Source of the DNA: Sphingobacterium olei
Lineage (GTDB): Bacteria; Bacteroidota; Bacteroidia; Sphingobacteriales; Sphingobacteriaceae
Assembly: GCF_005048855.1 (NCBI RefSeq)
Contig: NZ_SUME01000007.1
Span: forward strand, 124,001 to 188,000
Direction of reading: 5' to 3'
Length of the DNA: 64,000 nucleotides
Below, piece by piece: positions 44,292 through 53,922 of this stretch (its first letter is position 1; every line of letters begins with the position of its first letter). The notes under the pieces were generated by a model. That model made no database searches. It was given only the letters and a program-made list of their open reading frames with translations, and was not told the DNA's origin. Both the position numbers and the translations under genes were made by a program.

Positions 44292-44364
44292 ACGATTTAC
44301 GATTTAAATTTATCAATGTAAAATTAGATCAAGAAAACAACTTCTAAAAGGTCTGGAATGTATT

Positions 44365-44378
44365 ATTATTGGTCTAAA
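44365..44378 (-). promoter_or_regulatory. Candidate operator TTTAGACCAATAAT, before the ADH gene
   Basis: On the minus strand this 14-mer lies 74 bases upstream of the ADH start. The identical 14-mer is at 45554-45567 before the NDH-2 gene, and TTTAGACCA recurs at 53597-53605 before the efflux operon, always reading toward the gene. Confidence 0.45.
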
Positions 44379-44412
44379 AGTGAAAGGAAATTTGATATTC
44401 GGGATAGAATAA

Positions 44413-45321
44413 CTATGGTGCGATTGACAGTAAACTTTTTCTATACTCTTTTGGTGGCAAAGAGGTATGGCGTTTAAAGAACTTTCCAAAGAAGGACTGG
44501 TCGCTGAAATTAAGCTCATTGGCTATCTGGGCAATGCTAAGCTTATGGTTACGCATGAGCAGGATGGCTTCCTGCACCACATAATAATCAATAACTTCCC
44601 TGGAGGAAATACCCAAAAATTCCTTAACCATCTCGGTAAGATATCTGGGTGAAACATTCAATTTCGAGGCATAGTACTTAACCTCTCTTTCTAATTTGAA
44701 TTCTTTTTGTACAAGATGGGTAAATTCCATCACGACTTTTTCTTTTCTGGACAGGTGTACATTTGACAACTGTGAGTACCTATTGCCCAGTTCACTAATT
44801 TCGTACAGAAGCACATCAAAGGCAATGGTAAGCAGTTCCTTTCCAAAAAGATGTTCTTTTACTTTTCCGTTGCGCTTATAGAGCTCACCAAGCAATTTAT
44901 GTATCAATTTTGCATCCTGTGCATTCAGCGGCCAGATCGGGGAAAATTGAGAGGAGAAATAATTGGGGATATCTAACCTTTGTCTTGCATGCTCGGTAGT
45001 TTTAAGGTATTTGGCACTAAAGGCCACAACAGAGCAAACAGCGGTCCCATCAGTACCCATAAACTGCAGTATATCTTTAGGTGCAGTAAGAATAAGCGTG
45101 TTTCTGCCAACGAAATACTCCTTAAAATTTATGTTTACAGTCGTCTCTCCTTTGATTACAAGGAGAATGGCGAAGAAATCTGACCTAAAATAACTACCGA
45201 ACGCTTTGTCCGTTACGTTTTGAAAATCAGGCTTAATTTCAAATTCCATATTGTCCTGCTTGGCGTCAGGAAAAAGAACCGAATTGAAATCAGATATTTT
45301 ATAAACCGGAATATCGTTCAT
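44413..45321 (-). CDS. AraC-family transcriptional regulator
   Basis: The 302-residue regulator has an N-terminal sensor half (about 1-190) and a C-terminal AraC double HTH (VKYYASKLNVSPRYLTEMVK and IAQIANELNFSDQSFFGKFF). It lies between the NDH-2 gene (divergent) and the ADH gene (same strand) and is the best candidate to use the TTTAGACCA motif. Confidence 0.9.
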   Translation of the reverse strand: MNDIPVYKISDFNSVLFPDAKQDNMEFEIKPDFQNVTDKAFGSYFRSDFFAILLVIKGETTVNINFKEYFVGRNTLILTAPKDILQFMGTDGTAVCSVVAFSAKYLKTTEHARQRLDIPNYFSSQFSPIWPLNAQDAKLIHKLLGELYKRNGKVKEHLFGKELLTIAFDVLLYEISELGNRYSQLSNVHLSRKEKVVMEFTHLVQKEFKLEREVKYYASKLNVSPRYLTEMVKEFLGISSREVIDYYVVQEAILLMRNHKLSIAQIANELNFSDQSFFGKFFKRHTSLPPKEYRKSLLSIAP

Positions 45322-45449
45322 ATATAAACTATTCTGTTAAACCCTACTACCATCTCGATAATTATTAAATCACTATTATATTCAGTTATAGACACGTATG
45401 GATAAACATCAAACACATTACTTTGAACAAAAATACAAAATTAATATAC

Positions 45450-45471
45450 TAACTGGTATTTAACTGGTATT
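45450..45471. repeat. Tandem 11-bp repeat upstream of the AraC gene
   Basis: TAACTGGTATT occurs twice head to tail, one helical turn apart, about 130 bases upstream of the AraC start. A direct repeat of this kind suits an AraC-type self-control site. Confidence 0.45.
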
Positions 45472-45553
45472 TAATATGTGCCATAATTTTTCTACCTCTA
45501 CTCTAACAGAAAAACAAAACAAGTTTTTGTGGACGAAATTGAACAAATTTCGA

Positions 45554-45567
45554 TTTAGACCAATAAT
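45554..45567 (+). promoter_or_regulatory. Candidate operator TTTAGACCAATAAT, before NDH-2
   Basis: This is an exact 14-base match to the site before the ADH gene, reading toward NDH-2, 315 bases upstream of its start. A partial inverted repeat CGAAATT / AATTTCG lies directly before it. Confidence 0.45.
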
Positions 45568-45881
45568 GACTAAAAAGAGACCTTTTCCTTTAGGGATTCG
45601 TTCTGGATATTTGTAAAGTAAATGGTAATTCACTACTGCTTGGGGGATAACACATCAATTACGCAGGGATCGATATTTCGACTCAATTTATTCCACATAG
45701 CCATTTTCAGTCTTATTTTATAAACAAAAAAACTGAAAAGGGAGAATTGAGATTTGCCAAGAAGTAAAAGGCTAATTTGAAATTTAACAAATTAATATAA
45801 AACCATTACCGGTTATCAAACCTTCCATGGGAATGAGTAAATCCGATAGTTTCATAACAATAGAAAAATATATTTATACAG

Positions 45882-47141
45882 ATGAAAATAGTAATAGTTG
45901 GAGGCGGTTTTGCAGGACTTAATTTAGCCAAGCGCCTTGTTGATGAACATCCGATTGAGGTTACCTTGCTGGATAAGAACAATTATCACTTCTTCCCCCC
46001 ATTGATATACCAGGTGGCTACAACATTTATCGAGCCAACCAATATCAGCTATCCGTTCCGTACGATATTCCAGAAACGTAAAAATTTAAAGTTTTGGATG
46101 GGGGAACTGAAAAACATCGATACGGAAAAGAATGTGATAGAAACTACTACGGGCAATATTCCATACGATTACCTTGTGCTGGGCATGGGAACCGAGACCA
46201 ATTACTTTGGTATGGAAAATGTGAAACAGAACGCCCTTCCATTAAAAACAATTGATGACGCTATTAACCTGCGCAACCATATCCTGCTGAATGTTGAAGA
46301 AATAATAAGAACTGCCGATCCTGTAGAAAAAAACAGGAAACAGAATATTGTCATTGCCGGTGGGGGACCGACCGGGGTGGAAGTAGCGGGCATGTTTGCA
46401 GAGATGGCCAGTCGTATTGTCAAAAAAGATTATCCCGAACTCGCATCCACCGGCCAGATCTACATAGTGGATGCGCTGGGATCGCTACTGGGCCCAATGA
46501 GTAAAAAATCACAGGAAGAGGCCTATAAAGTTCTTGATAAGCTGGGCGTACAAATTAAACTGAATGTTTCTGTCAAGGATTATATAGATGGAAACGTACT
46601 GCTATCATCAGGAGAACAGATTCCTACCGATACACTGATATGGACTTCAGGGGTAATTGCAAGGGAAGCACCCGGATTGCCCAAAGAAGCTGTAGGACGC
46701 GGCAGGAGACTTTTGGTTGACGCCTATAATAAAGTAGTGGATACAGAAAACATTTTTGCCATTGGTGATCAGTGTCTGCAAAGTACAGATATAAATTATC
46801 CAAACGGACATCCTCAACTGGCGCAGGTTGCCATGCAGCAGGGTAAATTATTGGCGGCAAATTTTAAAAGAATGGCTTCCGGAAAAGAACTGAAACCATT
46901 CCAATATCAAAATAAGGGAAGTATGGCCTTTATTACCAAGTTTAAAGCCGTGGCCGATCTGCCCAAGCTCTTTGTGAAAGGGTTTCTCGCATGGCTGGTA
47001 TGGCTTTTCATCCACCTGATACCTATTGCCGGATTTAGAAACAAATTGCGTTTGGCATACAATTGGGCGTGGGCTTTTTCGGTAAACCGATCAGCACTGC
47101 GGTTAATCATCCGGCCAGATAAAAAGCAGCGTGATATTTAA
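45882..47141 (+). CDS. ndh: Type II NADH:quinone oxidoreductase
   Basis: The 419-residue flavoprotein has the FAD loop IVIVGGGFAGLNLAKRL, a second dinucleotide loop IVIAGGGPTGVEVAGMFAEM, and FAIGDQ near the FAD end. The C-terminus (LFVKGFLAWLVWLFIHLIPI, then a basic helix) is the membrane anchor of NDH-2. It oxidises NADH at the inner membrane without pumping. In an island it may be an extra dehydrogenase tied to the local oxidoreductase genes. Confidence 0.88.
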   Translation: MKIVIVGGGFAGLNLAKRLVDEHPIEVTLLDKNNYHFFPPLIYQVATTFIEPTNISYPFRTIFQKRKNLKFWMGELKNIDTEKNVIETTTGNIPYDYLVLGMGTETNYFGMENVKQNALPLKTIDDAINLRNHILLNVEEIIRTADPVEKNRKQNIVIAGGGPTGVEVAGMFAEMASRIVKKDYPELASTGQIYIVDALGSLLGPMSKKSQEEAYKVLDKLGVQIKLNVSVKDYIDGNVLLSSGEQIPTDTLIWTSGVIAREAPGLPKEAVGRGRRLLVDAYNKVVDTENIFAIGDQCLQSTDINYPNGHPQLAQVAMQQGKLLAANFKRMASGKELKPFQYQNKGSMAFITKFKAVADLPKLFVKGFLAWLVWLFIHLIPIAGFRNKLRLAYNWAWAFSVNRSALRLIIRPDKKQRDI

Positions 47142-47199
47142 GACAAATAAATTGATTGATTTTTTTGGGTAGGTAATTTAGGCCCTCAGTCAATAATTG

Positions 47200-47249
47200 T
47201 GTCGGTCAATTTTGGAACTTTCTAGTCCCATCAAATGACCGACATTTTT
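47200..47249 (+). terminator. Terminator of the NDH-2 gene
   Basis: TGTCGGTCA and TGACCGACA form a 9-bp stem with a 27-base loop and are followed by TTTTT. Confidence 0.65.
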
Positions 47250-47293
47250 GTGTGTAAGCTTATTTTGAAAAAACGCATCTCTTCTGAAATTAC

Positions 47294-47886
47294 CTATTTC
47301 CCAGCAATAGCTTGCCTTCCATTCTCATTTATGATGCTATTCAAGAAAAAACAGTTAAGACATTTGATAAGTTCCTGTTGCTGTTTATTCTGAAGATGGC
47401 CATCCTCCATGGCATGTTGTAATTGCCATAAGTATAAATTACCGGTAAAGCTCATATCAATGTCCGAGCGATATAAACGTTCATCTATCCCTCTGACTAT
47501 ATTCTGGTTGATAAACGGGAGGAGTAAGTCACTTTTGAACTGCTCAAGTAAGCTGTATGCCTCAGGATAATACTTTTTAAGATCCCAGATAAAATGTGCG
47601 GTTATCAAACCTTTTTTATTTTGCACATAAAATAAAAAAAAATAACCATTTCAATCGTCTCATTAGGGGAAATGCCTATGCTTGCCCTAAGATACTGTTC
47701 ATCATGGTCAAGCAGGTTTTGTACAATTTTTTTGATCAGTGTTTTTTTATTCTCAAAATACAGATACAGTGTTTTTTTAGAAACGCCAGAATGGTGTGCT
47801 ATATCGTCCATCGTGGTCGACTTTAGGCCAAATTGGGCACAAAGCCAACCTGCTGTTTCTACTATATGGCTTTGTTCGGTTTTCAT
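47294..47886 (-). pseudogene. TetR-family regulator split by a homopolymer frameshift
   Basis: The first part (47605-47886) has a normal TetR HTH (TTMDDIAHHSGVSKKTLYLY). The reading frame ends soon after a run of nine T on the minus strand (A at 47634-47642). One extra T would join it to the second frame (47294-47626, GLITAHFIWDLKKYYPEAYS), the ligand-binding half. So the gene is one base short or phase-variable. It is the last gene of the efflux operon, downstream of tolC. Confidence 0.75.
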
Positions 47887-47922
47887 TCCAGTTTTCTTCT
47901 TGTTTTACTTAATCCCCGCAAC

Positions 47923-49200
47923 TTACAGTTCACCCATGGCTTTTTTCAAAATAACTTCATTAACGCGGTATTCCACCTTAGCATCTATTAGGTTGGAGTT
48001 TGCCTGCTGCCAAAGTACCTGAGCTTCCAGTACATCCTCACCCAGGACAGTTCCTGCGTTGAACCTGTCCTGGTTTAGTCGTAGGTTTTCCATTGCCTGC
48101 TGCAAGGATCTTTCCATAAGCTCAATGCGTTTAACAGACTGGCGCAACTGCAACCACGCATTTTTGACCTCCAAACCAAGTAGTTCCTTAGTTTCTTCCA
48201 ATTCCAATCGTTGTGCATCGGTTTTGAACTGTTGTTCTTTAACTTTTTGCTTTCTTCCGCCCCAGTCAAAAATTGGAACGTTTACTGACACTAATCCAAC
48301 GAAAGCCTGTAGATTGTTGTTCCCATTTCCAAAATTTATCTGTTTACCAAATGCAGCAATGCCGTTGGCACTCAGTCCTATCGTGGGCCTGCGGTTGCCC
48401 TTAAGCAGTTCGGTTTGCAGTTCCTGTATCTCTACCGCTTTATTGAGCATTGCAACTTCAGGACGTTTCTCTATGGAAGATCTATCCGCCTCCGAAACCA
48501 AGGTATATGCTACAGACACGTCATCGTTTACGTCATAGTCGGTATTCTGCTGACCCGTAATCTGTGCCAGGTTCAATTTCGCCATTGTTAAACCATCTTC
48601 TGCTCTTGTCAGGTTAAGATCTGCCTCGTTGCGCTGCACATCTACTTTGAGCAGATCGTTTTTGTAAATCAGTCCTGCGTCAAATGAGTTCTTAAGCGTA
48701 GTATGTAAAGCGTTTAACAAGCGGATATATTCTTTTGCCAACACATTTTTTTCTTTTGCGCTAACTACCTGCCAATATGCTTTTACCACATTCAATAATA
48801 CTTCGTCTTCCGTTAATGCCTTTTGGGCGCTTTGCAGATCAACAGCCGAAGCGGAAAGTTTTTTTGCATTTTGGACTTTCCCTCCTGCATACAATACCTG
48901 CGATACGGAAAGCATGCCACTTGCCTGGTATTCAGGCAACAACGCTTTCAGCGGGTCGGATAAATACAATCCGGTAACACTGCCATCTATGGTAGGTTTG
49001 CCCCCAGCATTTGCAGATGCTGAAGCTGCCTGTGCCGCTTCAATATTCTTTTGCGCCTGCCTAAGTTTTTTATTGTTCTGTAGAGCCATAGATTTTGCCT
49101 CCTCCAGACTGATTTTCTTTTCCTGTGCCAATCCTTTAAAGCCATTTAGGACTAGAAAGAGCATGAGGAATATAGATAGTATTTTTTTTTGTGTATTCAT
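47923..49200 (-). CDS. TolC-family outer membrane efflux protein
   Basis: The 425-residue protein has a signal peptide (MNTQKKILSIFLMLFLVLNG) and two long-helix repeats typical of TolC (ISLEEAKSMALQNNKKLRQA and RFNAGTVLGEDVLEAQVLW). It forms the outer membrane channel of the RND pump encoded upstream. Its gap to the RND gene is about 90 bases. Confidence 0.9.
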   Translation of the reverse strand: MNTQKKILSIFLMLFLVLNGFKGLAQEKKISLEEAKSMALQNNKKLRQAQKNIEAAQAASASANAGGKPTIDGSVTGLYLSDPLKALLPEYQASGMLSVSQVLYAGGKVQNAKKLSASAVDLQSAQKALTEDEVLLNVVKAYWQVVSAKEKNVLAKEYIRLLNALHTTLKNSFDAGLIYKNDLLKVDVQRNEADLNLTRAEDGLTMAKLNLAQITGQQNTDYDVNDDVSVAYTLVSEADRSSIEKRPEVAMLNKAVEIQELQTELLKGNRRPTIGLSANGIAAFGKQINFGNGNNNLQAFVGLVSVNVPIFDWGGRKQKVKEQQFKTDAQRLELEETKELLGLEVKNAWLQLRQSVKRIELMERSLQQAMENLRLNQDRFNAGTVLGEDVLEAQVLWQQANSNLIDAKVEYRVNEVILKKAMGEL

Positions 49201-49290
49201 TGATATATCGTTTTATCAAAGCTGCCGAAATAAAAAAGTTTTAACGAGACCAGTATAAAACAGGCAGTTTCGGATTTTTACTTTTACTAT

Positions 49291-52200
49291 TTAGTGGGCA
49301 TGCTTTGGCTTGTACATTACTTCGTCATCGCCGTTAGGCTGCTCGCTTGGTGCTTCTTCCTGTATAATTGGCTGTTTCAAGAATTTATAGTACATCACTG
49401 GTACAACAAACAAGGTCAGTATCATTGAAAATATTAACCCAAGCGCCAATACACTGCCCAAAGGAGCCCATAAGGGAGACTTGCCAATAATCATGGGAAC
49501 CACCCCTACGGCAGCAGCTACCGATGTTAGGAATATTGGTCGCATTCTTCGTTTAGCGGCAGATATTGCAGCAGCTTTGTGCGCATAACCGTGGTCACGT
49601 ATCAATTCATCTGCATAATCTACCAAGATAATCCCATTACGCACCACGATACCGATCAAGCTGATGATGCCCATAAAGCCGGTCATGCCCAGCGGATTTC
49701 CAGTAACGTATAATCCCAGAAATGCACCAAAAAGACTTAGTAGGAATGTACACAATATGATGAGTGATTTGCCCAAGCTCTTGAACTGGAACAGCAGCGT
49801 AAGGAAAATGAGGATCAGGCTCACGCCGAGTGAAACCCCCATTGAAGGCGCATTCTCCGAACTGGATTCTGCATCGCCTCCGTATTGGATTTTTGTACCG
49901 GTCGGTAATTGCAATGCATCGATTTTTGGCTGAATATCTTTCAATATCCTTGAAGGTTTGAGGCCCAATTGTGCTTCGGAGAATACACTCAGGAGTTTCA
50001 GCCCATTTCGCCTCGCAATAAGCCCGGTATGCCATTCCGGCTCCAAGGAAGCAACTTCTTTGAGCGGAATTTTGCTACCATATCTGGAAGTAACGTGGAG
50101 GTTCTCCAGGGCAGTTAAATCCTTCCTGCTTTCTTCTGCATAGCGCAGGAAAATATCAACAGGCTTATCCTGTTCCCAAAGGGTTGATACGGAATAACCT
50201 TTTAGCCCTACACCCAATGTCTGGGTAATGGCCTGGTTGGATATGCCCAGGCGATTTGCTTTCACATCATCAATGTGGAGTTTAACACCCATGTAATCGT
50301 ACTCACTTCCAAGCCGCACATAATTAGTACCTTCAGCTTCTTCGAGTATTTTTTTGATCTGCAAGGCCACTTTTTTCTGATCATTTTCGTTTTCGCTGAT
50401 TACCCTTATCTCGATGGGTGAGCCTTCCTGAAAGCTTAACTGTCTTATTTTTACAGCACCATCTGCCATAAAGCCTTTCAGGATTTGCAGGTATTCGTGC
50501 ACCATTTCATCAGATGCACCATTGCTCTCTGTGGTAATGAAAACCTGGGCAAAGTGTTTTTTTGGTGATTCTGGGGCATATGTAGTATGAAAACGGGGTG
50601 AACTCATTCCGATAAAACTGGTCACATCCACTACACGCTTGTCTTTTTTCAACAACAGTTCCAGTTCCTTTACCTTGTCTTCGGTTTTTTCAAGGGAACT
50701 GCCGTTGGGCATCCAGACCTCCATATTGAACTGGTTACGTTCCAATGTCGGGAAAAATTCAGTATCCACTTTAGTTGCAATAAAAAGTGCAGCCACCACA
50801 GACAATAGACCCAAGGATATTGTGGTTATAGGCCATCTGAAAGCCTTTTCTACACCCTTGTCAAATACGGACTGCAAATGGTCCAGCATGCTTTTCTTTA
50901 TCGGGCGGTCGCTTATCTTATGCTTCAATCCTTTTTTGATGAAAACATAACAGGTGTATGGCGTGAACAGCAGCGCAATCAGCATCGAAACAATTAAGGC
51001 TACGGCTACTGTAATGGGAAGGGAAAGCATAAAATCTTTACTGATACCATCCATAAATATGGCTAGCGGCAGAAAGGCGAAAATGATAGCCAGCGTTGCC
51101 GTGAAAATGGGGAGCATCAGTTGCTTTGCCGCCTGCCATGCCGCCGTCCACGGTGCTATTTCTTCATCAAGTTTTTCGATATAGTTATCTACTACCACAA
51201 TGGCATTGTCGACCACCATTCCCAGCACGATAATCAATGCCGCCAGTGTAACCTGATGCAGTTCCAAACCAACCATTTGCATCAGTCCGAAGGTGATGAC
51301 TATGGAAATAGGCGCTGCCGCAGAAGCCACCGCCGCTACGCGTACAGGTAGAAGCAACATAACAATTAACACCACGGCACCGATAGCCAGACCAAATTCT
51401 TTCATGAAGTGGCTGATGCTTTCGCCCACCACCTCGGGCTGGTTGACAATAGTCTTCATTTTAACATCGGGTGGAAAGGTTTGCTGGATTTCAGCGATTT
51501 TCTCTTCCACTTCCTTACCAAAACTTACAATGTTGTTGCCCGGCTGCATGTCTATAGATAGCACCATTGCCTTTTCTTCGCCTATACGGACAAAGGAAGA
51601 ACGTTCTTCAAACCTACGTTCCAGCGTAGCAACGTCTTTCAGTCTTACAACCGTTCCTGTGGGAGTGGTGTAGACAATTTGGTCGGCAATATCTGTTACA
51701 TCCCTGTAGCGGCTGTTGGTATAAACGGGAATGATATTGTTCGATCCCAATGCAACCTCTCCGGTATAGCCCGTAACATTCTGCTGCTGCAATACACCTA
51801 TCAGGGTGCTTACATCAAAACCGTACTGCTGTAATTTTCGGTCATCTATTTTGATGTAGATCTGTTGTTTCTGTCCTCCCGAACGGTTGATTTTGGAAAC
51901 CACGGGAATGACTTTTAGTCCGTTTTCGAGTTTATCGACGTACTTTTCTATCTCGGCATAGGAACGCTCTTTTGATGATACGGAAATGATCATCGCCGTT
52001 ACATCGCTGAAATTACTGTTTACAAACGGTCCGATAACGCCGGCGGGAAGTTTGGAGCGTAGATTGGCATCCATATCGAGTTGAAGTGTATGCCAGAATT
52101 TCTTTCGGTCTTTAACTACGGTGTTCATTTCCACCTGTAGGAACACTTGTCCTTCGCGGGTCTCAGACTTGGTCTTTTGCTTCTTGATTTCTTCAAATGA

Positions 52201-52431
52201 AAACAAGTACTGTTCTATTTTCTTGGTAACTTCTTCTTCCACCTGGTGTTCATCTGCCCCGGGGTACAGGGCATATACTGCGGCTACAGGCATATCGATG
52301 CGTGGGTTTTCGCTTCTCGGCATATTGATTAGGGAGTTGATCCCCATAAGCATAAGCAGGAATACCAGTACGATGACTACCTGTTTGTGCTTCATAGCAG
52401 CTTCCAGAAAATGTATCTTTCTCTTCGTCAT
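49291..52431 (-). CDS. RND-family efflux transporter permease
   Basis: The 1046-residue AcrB/CzcA-like permease starts MTKRKIHFLEAAMKHKQVVI; the frame opens three codons earlier at a TTG. It has twelve transmembrane helices in two repeated halves and large periplasmic loops, and the charged TM4 pair region DNAIVVVDNYIEKLDEE. The central part (FGLAIGAVVLIVMLLLPVRV) and the C-terminal helices fit hydrophobe/amphiphile efflux. It works with the adaptor upstream and TolC downstream. Confidence 0.92.
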   Translation of the reverse strand: MTKRKIHFLEAAMKHKQVVIVLVFLLMLMGINSLINMPRSENPRIDMPVAAVYALYPGADEHQVEEEVTKKIEQYLFSFEEIKKQKTKSETREGQVFLQVEMNTVVKDRKKFWHTLQLDMDANLRSKLPAGVIGPFVNSNFSDVTAMIISVSSKERSYAEIEKYVDKLENGLKVIPVVSKINRSGGQKQQIYIKIDDRKLQQYGFDVSTLIGVLQQQNVTGYTGEVALGSNNIIPVYTNSRYRDVTDIADQIVYTTPTGTVVRLKDVATLERRFEERSSFVRIGEEKAMVLSIDMQPGNNIVSFGKEVEEKIAEIQQTFPPDVKMKTIVNQPEVVGESISHFMKEFGLAIGAVVLIVMLLLPVRVAAVASAAAPISIVITFGLMQMVGLELHQVTLAALIIVLGMVVDNAIVVVDNYIEKLDEEIAPWTAAWQAAKQLMLPIFTATLAIIFAFLPLAIFMDGISKDFMLSLPITVAVALIVSMLIALLFTPYTCYVFIKKGLKHKISDRPIKKSMLDHLQSVFDKGVEKAFRWPITTISLGLLSVVAALFIATKVDTEFFPTLERNQFNMEVWMPNGSSLEKTEDKVKELELLLKKDKRVVDVTSFIGMSSPRFHTTYAPESPKKHFAQVFITTESNGASDEMVHEYLQILKGFMADGAVKIRQLSFQEGSPIEIRVISENENDQKKVALQIKKILEEAEGTNYVRLGSEYDYMGVKLHIDDVKANRLGISNQAITQTLGVGLKGYSVSTLWEQDKPVDIFLRYAEESRKDLTALENLHVTSRYGSKIPLKEVASLEPEWHTGLIARRNGLKLLSVFSEAQLGLKPSRILKDIQPKIDALQLPTGTKIQYGGDAESSSENAPSMGVSLGVSLILIFLTLLFQFKSLGKSLIILCTFLLSLFGAFLGLYVTGNPLGMTGFMGIISLIGIVVRNGIILVDYADELIRDHGYAHKAAAISAAKRRMRPIFLTSVAAAVGVVPMIIGKSPLWAPLGSVLALGLIFSMILTLFVVPVMYYKFLKQPIIQEEAPSEQPNGDDEVMYKPKHAH

Positions 52432-52459
52432 TTCAAACAATTATTTATACGTTAAACGG

Positions 52460-53497
52460 TTAAAATTTTAGTAGCTTACCGTCTTCCAGATTGGTCTGTC
52501 CCGTTACGATGAGCTTATCTCCTGCCTGCAAGCCATCGCTCACAATGACTTCGTTGGATCCGGTTATTTTGGAAATAGCTACTCGCTTTTTGAACGCTGT
52601 ACTGTTTGATGTGGCGACAAATACATAGTTGATGTTATCTGTACCGCGTACAATTGCCAGTGCCGGAATAACAATGGAATTTTTGTTCTTTCCGGTTTTA
52701 ATTTTTATGTCGGCGATCATACCGGGCAATAATTTCCCACCAGGATTATCCAAGCGCACCTTTACGGTGTAGGTTCTGGAAGAATTATCTGCCTGCGGGT
52801 TAATGATGGATATTTTTCCGTTCAGTACCTGGTTTAATGACGGAATGGATATTGTCGCATCCGCTCCGATGTTCAAAGAACTGATCTCACTTTCGGTAAT
52901 GGAAGCAGTTGCGTACACCTTGTCTGTTTTTACTATAGTAAAGGCGGGGACACCGGGTGCAGCTGTAGCGCCGGCCTCCGTCTGCTTTTTGGTAACAATA
53001 CCGGAAAAGGCAGCGTATAGTTTGGTATCCTCCAGGTTTTTAACTGAAGATGCGTGATTGGCTTTTGTCTGTGCCAAAGCTACTTTCGCCGCGATATAAT
53101 CCCGCTCGGGCAAACTATTTTTTTTGTACAACTGGTCCAACCTGTTGAAGTTGTCCTCGGCTTGCTCAAGCCCCGCAGTTGCTACAGCGAGATTATTTAA
53201 ATAGGTGTTTTGTTCGATACTTGCCAATAGCTGACCTCTTGAAACGCGCTCTCCTTCCTGCACATGAACGGCAGTTACCCTGCCTGCTACACTAAAGCCT
53301 ATAGACACGGTATTGTCAGCTTCGACGCTGCCGCTGTAGGTGAGTATTTCGTCTTGTTCAGATAGTTTTATTTCCTGAATGGAAACTTTTTGGGCCTCAC
53401 GCGCGCCATTATTTTCATCCTTAGTCTTTTCTCCACAACCGACCAAAACCGCCAGAATGCACAGGCCGGATAAAATGTTTTTATTGAATATTTCCAT
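52460..53497 (-). CDS. RND efflux periplasmic adaptor (membrane fusion) lipoprotein
   Basis: The 345-residue protein has a signal peptide with lipobox LVGC (Cys21), a lipoyl-type domain split around a coiled coil (HVQEGERVSRGQLLASIEQN and AAFSGIVTKKQTEAGATAAP), and a C-terminal beta barrel. It is the first gene of the adaptor-RND-TolC-TetR unit. Confidence 0.92.
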   Translation of the reverse strand: MEIFNKNILSGLCILAVLVGCGEKTKDENNGAREAQKVSIQEIKLSEQDEILTYSGSVEADNTVSIGFSVAGRVTAVHVQEGERVSRGQLLASIEQNTYLNNLAVATAGLEQAEDNFNRLDQLYKKNSLPERDYIAAKVALAQTKANHASSVKNLEDTKLYAAFSGIVTKKQTEAGATAAPGVPAFTIVKTDKVYATASITESEISSLNIGADATISIPSLNQVLNGKISIINPQADNSSRTYTVKVRLDNPGGKLLPGMIADIKIKTGKNKNSIVIPALAIVRGTDNINYVFVATSNSTAFKKRVAISKITGSNEVIVSDGLQAGDKLIVTGQTNLEDGKLLKF

Positions 53498-53596
53498 TGA
53501 AATTGATTTTTTTCAGTTAGATTGATATAACTAATAATTCAATTGCAATGTTCTGAAAATTTGCGTTAGCGCTAAAGGTCTGTTTTTGGTTATTTC

Positions 53597-53605
53597 TGGT
53601 CTAAA
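53597..53605 (-). promoter_or_regulatory. Partial TTTAGACCA motif before the efflux operon
   Basis: On the minus strand TTTAGACCAGAAATAA lies about 100 bases upstream of the adaptor start, in the same orientation as the two full 14-mers near the AraC gene. Confidence 0.35.
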
Positions 53606-53681
53606 TAAGTGCTTTTGCACTAAAATTGCGTTTCGTGTGAGTTTTTGAGGAAATACTTTGAAAAAAAAAATAAATTTCAAC

Positions 53682-53706
53682 TTATAACTTAGTATACTGG
53701 TTATAA
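53682..53706. promoter_or_regulatory. Palindrome before the efflux operon
   Basis: TTATAAC and GTTATAA enclose the palindromic core AGTATACT. The 25-base inverted repeat lies about 185 bases upstream of the adaptor start. It could be the operator of the TetR regulator at the operon end. Confidence 0.45.
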
Positions 53707-53922
53707 CAGATCCATCAAAACTGGTAAAATAATTTAGCATTGGGAGAGGTGCCATTTTATACATAAAAACCCGTTAGGTAAAATAGTATAAAGCAAAAAA
53801 AGATATTGGTTAAGATGCTTAATTAAGGAAGAGAAAACAATTAGTATTGACTTTTTTAAGCAACCAATATATCACTAAGTAACTTCAGATCTTCTAATAA
53901 ATGGTTCAAATTTCGTACCATA
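53707..53922. other. Gene-free region at the island's right end
   Basis: AT-rich, no convincing frame. Near 53903 a GGTTCAAAT resembles a decayed T-arm (GGTTCGAAT) in front of the tRNA-Lys tail copy. Confidence 0.35.

Larger units (their letters stand above)
45322..45881. other. AraC/NDH-2 divergent promoter region
   Basis: The 560 bases hold a tandem 11-bp repeat (45450-45471), the candidate operator at 45554-45567, and an inverted repeat TTTTCAGT / ACTGAAAA (45704-45711 and 45732-45739). No open frame is convincing. Confidence 0.5.

Noticed and set aside
53531..53764. 77-codon minus-strand frame upstream of the efflux operon
   Set aside because: It spans the palindrome and the TTTAGACCA motif in a promoter region, is of low complexity and resembles no protein.
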